Positions 1-5,965 of a stretch of DNA of 6,003 bases are shown here, in pieces. Source of the stretch: Gammaproteobacteria bacterium (lineage in GTDB: Bacteria; Pseudomonadota; Gammaproteobacteria; Cardiobacteriales; Wohlfahrtiimonadaceae); the NCBI GenBank assembly GCA_003864535.1, contig BHEQ01000133.1, forward strand, positions 1-6,003. The letters run 5' to 3'. The notes beneath the pieces were generated by a model, which saw only the letters and a list, made by a program, of their open reading frames with translations, was not told where the DNA came from and did not search any database. How positions within the stretch are numbered: position 1 is the stretch's first letter; every line of letters starts with the position of its first letter. The position numbers and the translations under genes were made by a program.

Positions 1-2250
1 ATCATCACCTAAGTTAGAAATATGAATGAGGCCTTCGATAAAGATATCCTCCAATTCAACAAATAATCCAAAGTTAGTTACGCCTGTAATTTTACCTGCA
101 AATTTATCCCCTACATATTGCTCCATAAAGCAACATTTGAGCCAATCTGTAGCTTCGCGCACCGCTTCATCCGCGCGGCGTTCTGCCATTGAGCATTGCT
201 CACCTAAGCGTAACATTGCCAGATGATCATAGTAATATTTTGAGATATCAAGCTTTGAGATATCAAGCGTAGCTGCTTTAGACGCGCTCACAACATTATT
301 TTGATTATTATCATCTTGATTATTATCTTGATTATCATAATCAAGATCATTCCCACAAGCAGCCATAAAATCATCATGACTTAAATGAGTAATATTATTG
401 CTAATTAAAAACTTAAGGGCGCGATGTATAAGTAAATCAGGATAACGCCTAATTGGTGAGGTAAAATGCGCATAATGACTTAGAGCTAAGCCAAAATGCC
501 CGTCATTATCAGGGTGATAAATTGCTTGAGATAAAGAGCGTAACATCACTAATTGGATCATATCAAACTCAGGCTTGAGCAAGGCTTGGGCTAGAGTTTG
601 CGCATAATCTTTAGAACTTGGGGTTAAACCGCCATTTAAACCTAGGTTAAATTCTTTTAAGAAATTGCGTAACTTAGTTAAGCGTGCTTCAGGCGGATGC
701 GGATGCACACGATACAAAGCAGGAACTTTATAATGGCTTAAAAAACGCGCCGTTGCGACGTTTGCCGCGATCATGCATTCTTCAATCACCATATGCGCAT
801 CATTCCGCTCGGATGGTTTTATATTCTCAATCAGCCCTTCCGCATCATATTCAATCTGAGTTTCGCGCGTTTCAAAATTAATCGAACCACGTTGATCCCG
901 CGCAATTTTTAGCACTTTAAATAAAGCGTAAAGTGTATCTAAATCAGGGACTAATTTCACGTAAGCGTTACGTAAAATAGGATCACCTTTTAAAATCTCC
1001 GCCACAGTTTCATAAGTAAACCGTGCGTGCGAGCGCATTACGCCATTATGAAAGCTTGTATCTGTAATCTGTCCATCCATATCAATATCCATAATACAGA
1101 CCATGCAAAGGCGATCCAAATCAGGATTTAATGAACATAAGCCGTTGGATAATTTTTCAGGCAACATCGGAATTACTTGCGCAGGAAAATACACTGAAGT
1201 CGCACGATTTAGCGCCTCTTCATTTAAAGCTGTATCTAACTTAACATAATGCGCAACATCCGCAATGGCGACATACAGCTTAAAGCCTGTATCTGTTTTG
1301 TGCGCATAAACGGCATCATCAAAATCACGCGCGGTAATTCCATCTATCGTAACTAATGGCAGCTCTCTTATATCTAAGCGCTGTGTTTTATCTTTATCTA
1401 AAACCTCATCAGGTATAAGTTTAAGCTCATCAAGGAGCTTTGGTGACCATTCATGTGGAATATTATGATTAAATAGTGCAACCTTAATCTCAAGCCCTGC
1501 ATTCATTTTATCGCCGAGAACTTCAACAATACGTCCAAGTCCAAGAGACACACGCGATGGCGCACGTATAATTTCAATAGTTACAATCTGTCCTTTTTTT
1601 GCGCCTTGAGCATCTTCTGGTGAGATTAAAAAGTATTGCGAGATCCGTCGATTTTCAGGGACAAATTTTAGAACGCCATCTTTGCCATCAACGCTTGAGA
1701 CACTTTCAATCTTACCGATTAAGCGTTCAATCTTACGTTCGATTAATTCTACAAGCTCAGCTTGGCGGCGACCTTTGTAATCAAGTCCTGTTACACGCGC
1801 ACTAATATAATCGCCATGTAATAATTCTTGCATAGTGTCTGCGCTTAAAAAAAGCTGTTCGCGCGTTGTATCAAAGCTTAGATCAGGCTGCAAATAGCCA
1901 TGCCCTTCTCCGTGTCCAACCACGCGTCCTTTGATAATTGCATCTTTATTTGTCAAAGAATAAGCATCTTTAGATGATGCAAAAATCACCTGCATATTAA
2001 GCATTACTTTTAAACGCGCCTTAAGAGCTTCATGCTGCCAAGGTAGATTAAAATTAAATGCCTTACAGATTTGATCAAAACTTAAATTTGGAAAATATGT
2101 TAAAAGAAGCGCGATAAATGGGCGTGATGCAATCGCTTGTTTATATTTTTCGAGGTCTGTTTTATAGTTTGGATCATTATTTACATAATTTAGGAAAAAA
2201 TCTGCATCATAGCTAGTTGGTTTTTTATTGTTGTTTGTTTTATTACTCAT
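1..2250 (-). CDS. rnr: Ribonuclease R, 3'-5' exoribonuclease (C-terminus cut by window edge)
   Basis: RNase R is a processive 3'-5' exoribonuclease that degrades structured RNA, rRNA and mRNA in the cytoplasm. The minus-strand frame is open for 750 codons from ATG at 2250-2248 to the window edge; E. coli RNase R has 813 residues, so the rest of the last S1 domain and the basic tail are missing. Seen in order: an N-terminal winged-helix-like region (about 1-100), cold-shock/OB domains with VKG-like GRVVGHGEGHGYL (about 108-120), and the RNB catalytic domain with the Mg-binding cluster D303-GITAR-D309-F-D311-D312. Further RNB blocks are SVYFPAQVIPMLPEKLSNG, RNDAHMVIEECM and HYAHFTSPIRRYPDL. The S1 domain begins near residue 713 (GDKFAGKITGVTNFGLFVEL). 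The start is preceded by a weak GAGAA and matches the family length. Odd: residues about 634-671 form a D/N/Q-rich, repeat-built insertion; this linker is about 40 residues longer than in E. coli. The next gene is divergent, so rnr is not preceded by the nsrR gene common in enterics. Confidence 0.96.
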   Translation of the reverse strand, partial: MSNKTNNNKKPTSYDADFFLNYVNNDPNYKTDLEKYKQAIASRPFIALLLTYFPNLSFDQICKAFNFNLPWQHEALKARLKVMLNMQVIFASSKDAYSLTNKDAIIKGRVVGHGEGHGYLQPDLSFDTTREQLFLSADTMQELLHGDYISARVTGLDYKGRRQAELVELIERKIERLIGKIESVSSVDGKDGVLKFVPENRRISQYFLISPEDAQGAKKGQIVTIEIIRAPSRVSLGLGRIVEVLGDKMNAGLEIKVALFNHNIPHEWSPKLLDELKLIPDEVLDKDKTQRLDIRELPLVTIDGITARDFDDAVYAHKTDTGFKLYVAIADVAHYVKLDTALNEEALNRATSVYFPAQVIPMLPEKLSNGLCSLNPDLDRLCMVCIMDIDMDGQITDTSFHNGVMRSHARFTYETVAEILKGDPILRNAYVKLVPDLDTLYALFKVLKIARDQRGSINFETRETQIEYDAEGLIENIKPSERNDAHMVIEECMIAANVATARFLSHYKVPALYRVHPHPPEARLTKLRNFLKEFNLGLNGGLTPSSKDYAQTLAQALLKPEFDMIQLVMLRSLSQAIYHPDNDGHFGLALSHYAHFTSPIRRYPDLLIHRALKFLISNNITHLSHDDFMAACGNDLDYDNQDNNQDDNNQNNVVSASKAATLDISKLDISKYYYDHLAMLRLGEQCSMAERRADEAVREATDWLKCCFMEQYVGDKFAGKITGVTNFGLFVELEDIFIEGLIHISNLGDD
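239..268. repeat. 15-bp perfect tandem duplication inside rnr
   Basis: The unit tttgagatatcaagc occurs twice head to tail (239-253 and 254-268). Read in the rnr frame (minus strand) it encodes LDISK-LDISK, residues 662-671. Because the unit is five codons long, the duplication keeps the frame. It sits at the end of the RNase R linker insertion, directly before the conserved block leading to LGEQCSMAERRADEA. Confidence 0.93.
301..347. repeat. Low-complexity 12-bp repeat array and palindrome inside rnr
   Basis: The unit ttgattattatc occurs at 301-312 and 316-327, with a shortened copy at 328-336. On the minus strand the stretch encodes a run of Asp, Asn and Gln (residues about 635-652). Positions 325-335 and 337-347 form a perfect 11-bp inverted repeat around a single base, so the mRNA could fold into a hairpin within the coding region. 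The composition is unlike the rest of rnr and suggests expansion by replication slippage. Confidence 0.85.
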
Positions 2251-2287
2251 TAAATTCTCATTGTATTAGGGGTATTATGGTGTTTGT

Positions 2288-2329
2288 TAGAGTGCTTATT
2301 AAGCACTCTACACGGCTGTTATTAACAGC
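2288..2329. promoter_or_regulatory. Two adjacent perfect hairpins in the rnr 5' leader
   Basis: Hairpin one has 10-bp arms 2288-2297 and 2301-2310 (tagagtgctt / aagcactcta). Hairpin two has 6-bp arms 2315-2320 and 2324-2329 (gctgtt / aacagc). Both enclose the same three bases, att, and are separated by only four bases. They lie 38-79 bases upstream of the rnr start, so they would be in its transcript if the promoter is further upstream. Neither is followed by a T-run on either strand, so they do not look like intrinsic terminators. Alternatives are protein operators or leader structures that control mRNA stability. Confidence 0.5.
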
Positions 2330-2546
2330 TACTAAATTATTATTATTGTATAATTATTTTGTCTTTAGCTTGTTTTTAACAGATGAATGATAGCACATCA
2401 TATTTTTTTGAGTTAAATTTATCAATCTTTTACCGACTTTTACTGACAAACATCAGCATTAGGTTTGATTAAATAAATATCAGCATTGATTTAGACGCTT
2501 ACTTGTGTTAATTTTATGATGTTTATTTCGGGTAACTTATCTTTAA

Positions 2547-2668
2547 GGGCACATCTATAAATTGCTTTTTCTGCGTTACGCAATATTGTTAAAATGCTCA
2601 TTTACCTAGGTAAACTTAGCTTTTAAAAATATAGCAAGCCTTGAAAAATCTAACTTATAGAAGCACTC
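2547..2668. mobile_element. 122-bp palindromic MITE-like element
   Basis: The element is symmetric around a perfect 14-bp palindrome, tttacctaggtaaa (2601-2614), whose centre coincides with the midpoint of 2547-2668. The left arm begins gggcacatctataaattg. The reverse complement of the right arm begins gagtgcttctataagtta, and the arms keep matching inward (tctataa, ttttt, aaaa, tttac) with scattered mismatches. The outer 12 bases of the left end equal those of the element at 5828-5938. It encodes no protein. No target-site duplication is obvious. I infer a decayed miniature inverted-repeat element; the parent transposase family cannot be assigned from this window. Confidence 0.6.
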
Positions 2669-2732
2669 TTGAAATTATTTTTTATAAATTTGTTTTTTAT
2701 GAATTTATAAAATTTAATAAATTTTGTAAAAC

Positions 2733-2783
2733 ACTTTATAAGAGACTTTATAAGAAACTTTTTATAAAATACTTTAGATAGGT
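2733..2783 (+). repeat. About 12-bp tandem repeats upstream of the ferritin gene
   Basis: actttataaga occurs at 2733-2743 and 2745-2755, followed by diverged units (acttttt..., actttag...). Just upstream is a perfect 8-bp inverted repeat, aaaattta / taaatttt (2709-2716, 2718-2725). The array lies 70-120 bases before the ferritin start, in the probable promoter region. A clean -35/-10 pair could not be fixed. Confidence 0.6.
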
Positions 2784-2855
2784 AACATTTTTATAAATCA
2801 TCAATAAATAATTATTAAATTATTATTAAATCATAATCATAAGGATATTTAAAAT

Positions 2856-3323
2856 ATGGACGGTTCAAAAAAAGTTATTCAGGCTCTTAATTTGCAGCTT
2901 ATTACTGAATTAAGTACCGCTGATCAATATATGATGCACGCACATCTTTGTAAAGACTGGGGGCTAAATGCACTATTTACACATATGGAACATGAGCGTG
3001 GGGAAGAGATATTACACGCCCAAATGCTCGCCGATAGAATTCTATTTTTAAATGGCACGCCAGATACCGCAGCTCGTGTTGCGATTAATTGTGGGGCTGA
3101 TGTTAAATCTATGCTGGAAAATGATTTGCAAGCTGAATATGATGTCGCTGCGATGCTCAAAAAAGCTATCGTGATTTGTGAAAGTGAACATGATTTTGTA
3201 AGTCGTGATCTTTTATTAAAACTTCTAGATGACACTGAAAGCGATCATGCACATTGGTTAGAGCAGCAGCTCAATTTAATTAACTTAATGGGTATCCAAA
3301 ATTACTTGCAATCACAAATGTAG
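2856..3323 (+). CDS. bfr: Bacterioferritin-family ferritin, non-heme FtnA/BfrA-type subunit
   Basis: The product is a 155-residue iron-storage protein expected to form a 24-subunit cytoplasmic shell that oxidises Fe(II) and stores it as a ferric mineral. All ferroxidase ligands of the family can be placed: E18, E51, H54, E94, E128 and H131. E. coli Bfr (158 residues) has E127 and H130 in helix D; here one extra residue precedes them, giving DTESDHAHWLEQQL. This pattern is characteristic of the Pseudomonas FtnA (formerly BfrA) type. The heme ligand Met52 of E. coli Bfr is isoleucine here (E51-I-L-H54), so heme binding between subunits is not expected. In Pseudomonas and Neisseria such subunits have a heme-binding partner; none is in this window. 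The start is supported by AAGGA at 2841-2845, ten bases before ATG. Iron control through Fur is likely on general grounds but not proven. A terminator-like hairpin follows at 3401. Confidence 0.93.
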   Translation: MDGSKKVIQALNLQLITELSTADQYMMHAHLCKDWGLNALFTHMEHERGEEILHAQMLADRILFLNGTPDTAARVAINCGADVKSMLENDLQAEYDVAAMLKKAIVICESEHDFVSRDLLLKLLDDTESDHAHWLEQQLNLINLMGIQNYLQSQM

Positions 3324-3360
3324 ACTAAGCGAATGTAGATTACAAAATATCTATAATTTT

Positions 3361-3386
3361 AATAAAATACTTTAATAAAATACTTT
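3361..3386 (+). repeat. 13-bp perfect tandem duplication downstream of the ferritin gene
   Basis: aataaaatacttt occurs twice head to tail (3361-3373 and 3374-3386), with a fading third copy. It resembles the AT-rich repeat units upstream of the same gene, which also contain ataaaatactt (2765-2775). No function is evident. Confidence 0.8.
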
Positions 3387-3400
3387 GCTAAAATATAAAG

Positions 3401-3429
3401 AGCATACTCGTTAGTGCGCTTTATTTTAC
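3401..3429 (+). terminator. Candidate intrinsic terminator of the ferritin gene
   Basis: The arms agcatact and agtgcgct (3401-3408, 3413-3420) pair with one mismatch and one G-T pair around a cgtt loop. The T-rich ttatttta follows. The hairpin lies about 78 bases after the ferritin stop and before the cytochrome ribosome site, so it would separate the two genes. Confidence 0.45.
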
Positions 3430-3463
3430 TATTTAATAACAATTTTAAGAGGATGTAATACTA

Positions 3464-3895
3464 ATGAAAAAGATATCACTTATTTTAATCGGCATAAGCC
3501 TTGCATTAAGTGCCCAAGCTGTAGAGCCTAAGAAAGTTATAGGCTTTCGCCAAGGTACATTTCAAGTTATTGCTTGGAATTTTGGTACGTTAGCAGCAAT
3601 GGCAAAAGGTGACATTCCTTACGATAAAGCACAAGCAGAAATCCACGCTAACCGCTTAGTTATGGCGACAGAAATGGTTAAAGAAAGCTTTATCCCTGGT
3701 ACTTATATAGGCGAATCAAAAGCAAATCCAAATATTGCGACAAAAGAATCTATATTTAATGAACGCTATACCGCGCTTCTTGAAGCGACAAAATTACTTG
3801 CAAGTGCAGCTGGAGATCTAAGCACTCTCAAGCCTCAAGTTGGAAAAACTGGTGGCACATGTAAAGCATGTCATGATGATTTTAAAATGGATTAA
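3464..3895 (+). CDS. cycP: Cytochrome c', secreted periplasmic heme protein
   Basis: The 143-residue precursor has a clear Sec signal peptide: KK, a hydrophobic core (residues 4-15) and SAQA before a likely cleavage after A19. This leaves about 124 mature residues, normal for cytochrome c'. The C-terminal heme motif C133-KA-C136-H137 followed by DDFK is the family hallmark: class II c-type cytochrome, four-helix bundle, five-coordinate heme with H137 as the only axial ligand. K141 sits where an Arg is found next to the heme in Alcaligenes cytochrome c'. The helix A motif FRQGTF aligns with YRQSAL there, putting F33 at the distal position occupied by Leu16. Members bind NO and CO and are linked to NO tolerance; that role is inferred here. 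AGAGGA at 3448-3453 supports the start. It is the only secreted protein among the complete genes and appears to have its own terminators. Confidence 0.93.
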   Translation: MKKISLILIGISLALSAQAVEPKKVIGFRQGTFQVIAWNFGTLAAMAKGDIPYDKAQAEIHANRLVMATEMVKESFIPGTYIGESKANPNIATKESIFNERYTALLEATKLLASAAGDLSTLKPQVGKTGGTCKACHDDFKMD

Positions 3896-3920
3896 TGAAA
3901 ATAATCTAAAATATTATTTT

Positions 3921-3950
3921 GTAAGAGTGGGCACACAAGTTCACCCTTAC
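3921..3950 (+). terminator. Stem-loop after cytochrome c' gene
   Basis: gtaagagtg and cacccttac (3921-3929, 3942-3950) pair with one mismatch, 25 bases after the stop codon. The following attacattta is only weakly T-rich. It may be a first, leaky terminator or an mRNA 3'-end stabilising hairpin ahead of the stronger one at 4000. Confidence 0.4.
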
Positions 3951-3999
3951 ATTACATTTAATTAATACATTAACTTTGCAAAGTAGTTATATTATTTTT

Positions 4000-4029
4000 A
4001 AGCCTAAGTGTTCTACTCTTAGGCTTTTA
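4000..4029 (+). terminator. Intrinsic terminator downstream of cytochrome c'
   Basis: A perfect 9-bp stem, aagcctaag / cttaggctt (4000-4008, 4018-4026), is directly followed by a T-run (ttttatta counted from 4025). This is the best rho-independent terminator in the window and separates the cytochrome gene from pitA. Confidence 0.75.
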
Positions 4030-4199
4030 TTATGACTGCGTCTTAAAAATAAACATCATATAAACAAATAGATAAAATAAGCAAGATATTTTTATTTAAT
4101 ATTTATTTGATTAAAACTTAAAAAAACAACAATAAAGCTTGACGAAAACTCCAAATAGCACAAAAATCTCGCCTTTAAAATCTCCCTTATGGATATATT

Positions 4200-5663
4200 A
4201 TGTTTGATTTCTTTATCGGCTTAGATACAACCGTGCTTATCACATTGATCTTATCCTTAGGATTAGTACTTGCCTTTGAGTTTGTCAATGGTTTTCATGA
4301 TACGGCAAATGCGGTGGCAACAGTTATTTATACCAAAGCAATGAAACCTAATAGAGCTGTTTTATTGTCAGGAATTTTTAACTTTTTTGGAGTTGTCTTT
4401 GGTGGTTTAGCCGTTGCCTATTCTATTATTAATTTACTCCCTATGGATTTGCTCGCAAATGTTAATTCAGGTAAGGGCTTGTTGATGGTGTTTTCGCTCC
4501 TCACCGCAGCACTTATTTGGAATTTAGGAACTTGGTATATTGGAATTCCAGCCTCAAGCTCACACACTTTAATTGGCTCAATACTTGGGGTTGGGGTTGC
4601 TAATGCTCTCGTTAATGGTGCATCTTTGGTTGATGGGATTAACTGGGCTAAAGCTAATGATGTATTTTTATCCTTATTGCTCTCACCAATTGTTGGTGGT
4701 GGCTTAGCTGGGCTGTTATTGTGGCTCTTATTAAAATGGAAGCCGACTAGTTATATCCATAAAACACCGCATCAGCGTCATGATGTCGAAAAACGTAAAC
4801 GTCCCCCATTCTGGCCTCGGTTTATCCTAATTTGCTCCGCAATGGGGATGAGTTTTGGGCATGGCTCTAATGATGGACAAAAAGGCGTGGGGCTTATGAT
4901 GCTCGTTCTCTTTAGCATAGTTCCTGCAAGCTTTGTCGTTAATATGCACTCAAATTCTCTAGAAATTGAGCATACCCGTGTTGCCGCACGGCATCTTGCT
5001 GAGTTTCACCATACGTATCATGATCAGATTGATACAATATATTCTTTAAGCAAGCCTAATCCAAACCCTGGTTTTGATTGCCAACCTGCAGATGTATCTA
5101 CTAAGGTTGATCATATTTTAAGAGTGCTCGGAGATATAAAAACTTACGATATGCTCAAACCAAATCAACGCTTAGAAGTGCGCAATGATTTAATTTGCTT
5201 GGGTGATATAACAAAGCGTTACCAAAAGATAGATTCTATCCCTTTAACCGATAGAAATACCTTAAAAAGCTTATATAAATCTCTAACTTTAACCACCCAA
5301 TATGCACCATTTTGGGTGATTGCATTAGTTGCGCTTGCTTTAGGTCTAGGGACAATGATTGGCTGGCGTCGTGTCGTTGAAACTGTGGGTGGCAAAATAG
5401 GCAAAAAAGAGATGACTTATGCACAAGGAATGAGTGCACAAATTATGGCAGCTACCTCAATTGGCTTAGCATCTTTCTTAGGATTTCCTGTATCAACCAC
5501 ACATATTCTATCCTCAGCAGTTGCAGGCACAATGGTTGCCAATAAAGCAGGCTTGCAAATGGGTACCGTAAAAGCAATTTTAATGGCTTGGATTCTAACT
5601 TTGCCTGTTTCAATGGGTTTAAGCTTTAGCTTATATTTGATTGGAACTAAATTATTTATTTGA
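4200..5663 (+). CDS. pitA: Low-affinity inorganic phosphate transporter PitA
   Basis: PitA imports phosphate, as a neutral metal-phosphate complex in E. coli, with protons across the inner membrane. The 487 residues align along almost their whole length with E. coli PitA (499). The PHO-4 family signatures occur in both halves of the inverted-repeat fold: NGFHDTANAVA (30-40) and GIPASSSHTLIGS (115-127) in the first, GHGSNDGQKGVGLMML (220-235) and GFPVSTTHILSSAVAGT (428-444) in the second. Membrane segments fill about 10-180, 207-247 and 368-484. A charged loop lies at about 180-206 and a long hydrophilic domain at about 250-366. The ATG at 4200 gives the family N-terminus (FFIGLDTT...), though its ribosome site (GGA at 4191) is weak. 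It is single-gene by its flanking terminators. No companion PhoU-like gene, as found with many Pit homologues, is adjacent, which fits the PitA type. Confidence 0.96.
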   Translation: MFDFFIGLDTTVLITLILSLGLVLAFEFVNGFHDTANAVATVIYTKAMKPNRAVLLSGIFNFFGVVFGGLAVAYSIINLLPMDLLANVNSGKGLLMVFSLLTAALIWNLGTWYIGIPASSSHTLIGSILGVGVANALVNGASLVDGINWAKANDVFLSLLLSPIVGGGLAGLLLWLLLKWKPTSYIHKTPHQRHDVEKRKRPPFWPRFILICSAMGMSFGHGSNDGQKGVGLMMLVLFSIVPASFVVNMHSNSLEIEHTRVAARHLAEFHHTYHDQIDTIYSLSKPNPNPGFDCQPADVSTKVDHILRVLGDIKTYDMLKPNQRLEVRNDLICLGDITKRYQKIDSIPLTDRNTLKSLYKSLTLTTQYAPFWVIALVALALGLGTMIGWRRVVETVGGKIGKKEMTYAQGMSAQIMAATSIGLASFLGFPVSTTHILSSAVAGTMVANKAGLQMGTVKAILMAWILTLPVSMGLSFSLYLIGTKLFI

Positions 5664-5672
5664 TAAATTTAG

Positions 5673-5714
5673 AAGCCCCTCCCAAACTCCTCTTCGCAGG
5701 GGAGGAGCTTTAAA
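5673..5714 (+). terminator. Intrinsic terminator of pitA
   Basis: aagcccctccc (5673-5683) pairs with gggaggagctt (5700-5710) with a single C-A mismatch, followed by a short t-run (tt, then aaaa). It starts ten bases after the pitA stop and is the most GC-rich stretch in the area. The A-run before and after makes it possibly bidirectional. Confidence 0.6.
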
Positions 5715-5877
5715 AGTAAATATGCTGCTACTGAGTAGTTACAATGTTTATTTTATTTAATTTAACTATATTTAAGCTACATAAATGTAAAATAAGATAA
5801 GTCACGCTTGATGATATCTACTCTTATGGGCACATCTATTAATAGCAATTTTCAACATAGTCATCTAATTAATTAAA

Positions 5878-5897
5878 TTACTTACTTACTTACTTAC
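5878..5897 (+). repeat. (TTAC)5 tetranucleotide microsatellite
   Basis: Five perfect TTAC units lie inside the element at 5828-5938, 68-88 bases upstream of the next start codon and just upstream of a TATAAA hexamer at 5911. Such tracts change length by slippage during replication. Confidence 0.95.
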
Positions 5898-5916
5898 GTG
5901 ATTACTTTACTATAAA
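5886..5916 (+). promoter_or_regulatory. Possible promoter overlapping the TTAC repeats
   Basis: TATAAA (5911-5916) is a fair -10 element 50 bases before the downstream start. The sequence 16-19 bp upstream is made of TTAC repeats, giving only weak -35 matches such as TTACTT at 5886-5891 or CTTACT at 5889-5894. The call rests on position and one hexamer in AT-rich DNA. Confidence 0.3.
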
Positions 5917-5965
5917 AACTTAATAAATAGATGTGCCCTCATGAAATAATGCTTAGGAGACTTAT

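Larger units (their letters stand above)
2251..2855. other. Divergent AT-rich intergenic region between rnr and the ferritin gene
   Basis: No open frame of credible length or with a good ribosome site is visible on either strand. The region must hold the rnr promoter (minus) and the ferritin promoter (plus). It contains paired hairpins (2288-2329), a tandem 10-bp near-repeat ttttaccgac/ttttactgac (2428-2447), a spaced repeat atcagcatt (2452-2460, 2479-2487), a MITE-like palindrome (2547-2668) and 12-bp repeats (2733-2783). A weak minus-strand candidate promoter for rnr is AAGACA, 18 bp, AATAAT, upstream of the hairpins. The stretch before the ferritin (about 2805-2840) is rich in ATTATTAAAT repeats and could hide a Fur-like site, but the AT bias makes this unprovable by eye. 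Confidence 0.6.
3896..4199. other. Intergenic region between cytochrome c' and pitA
   Basis: This 304-bp stretch holds two terminator-like hairpins (3921-3950, 4000-4029), a perfect 12-bp palindrome actttgcaaagt (3974-3985 within one base) and an AT-rich pitA leader. TTGACG near 4138-4143 is a plausible -35 element for pitA, but no convincing -10 follows at 16-18 bp. No Pho box was recognised. The pitA ribosome site is weak (GGA at 4191-4193). No small gene is visible. Confidence 0.55.
5828..5938. mobile_element. 111-bp MITE-like element with perfect 13-bp terminal inverted repeats
   Basis: gggcacatctatt (5828-5840) is the exact reverse complement of aatagatgtgccc (5926-5938). The interior is AT-rich, encodes nothing, and contains (TTAC)5. 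The outer 12 bases equal the left end of the element at 2547, which points to one family. No target-site duplication is evident (flanks tat and tca). It lies 27 bases before the start of the next gene and so forms most of that gene's upstream region. A non-autonomous transposable element is the best reading; a large operator is a less likely alternative. Confidence 0.68.

Noticed and set aside
301..347. CRISPR-like array in the repeat stretch
   Set aside because: Units are 12 bp, directly adjacent and in frame within rnr, with no unique spacers.
684..881. Short plus-strand open frames at 26-226, 684-881 and 1599-1805
   Set aside because: They are opposite rnr, which has continuous family similarity over the same bases; their translations look like shadow frames.
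2288..2310. Possible CIRCE (HrcA) heat-shock operator because of GAGTGCT and AGCACTC
   Set aside because: CIRCE has AGCACTC first, nine bases, then GAGTGCT. Here the order is reversed and the spacer is too short.
2800..2840. Fur box upstream of the ferritin gene
   Set aside because: AT-rich repeats give several weak partial matches but no clear 19-bp Fur site.
2924..3235. Antisense open frame across the ferritin gene
   Set aside because: It lies fully inside a well-supported gene, has no good ribosome site and shows no recognisable protein family.
3188..3252. One-residue insertion in ferritin helix D as a novelty or frameshift
   Set aside because: The DTExDHAxWLEQQL form with the extra residue is typical of Pseudomonas FtnA/BfrA-type proteins, and the ExxH ligand pair is intact.
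3928..3935. gggcaca as a third copy of the MITE end
   Set aside because: Similarity stops after seven bases, and the sequence is explained by the stem-loop at 3921-3950.
4030..4199. Pho box upstream of pitA
   Set aside because: No pair of CTGTCAT-like repeats is present.
5219..5439. Minus-strand open frames inside pitA
   Set aside because: They overlap the conserved C-terminal half of PitA and lack start signals and similarity.
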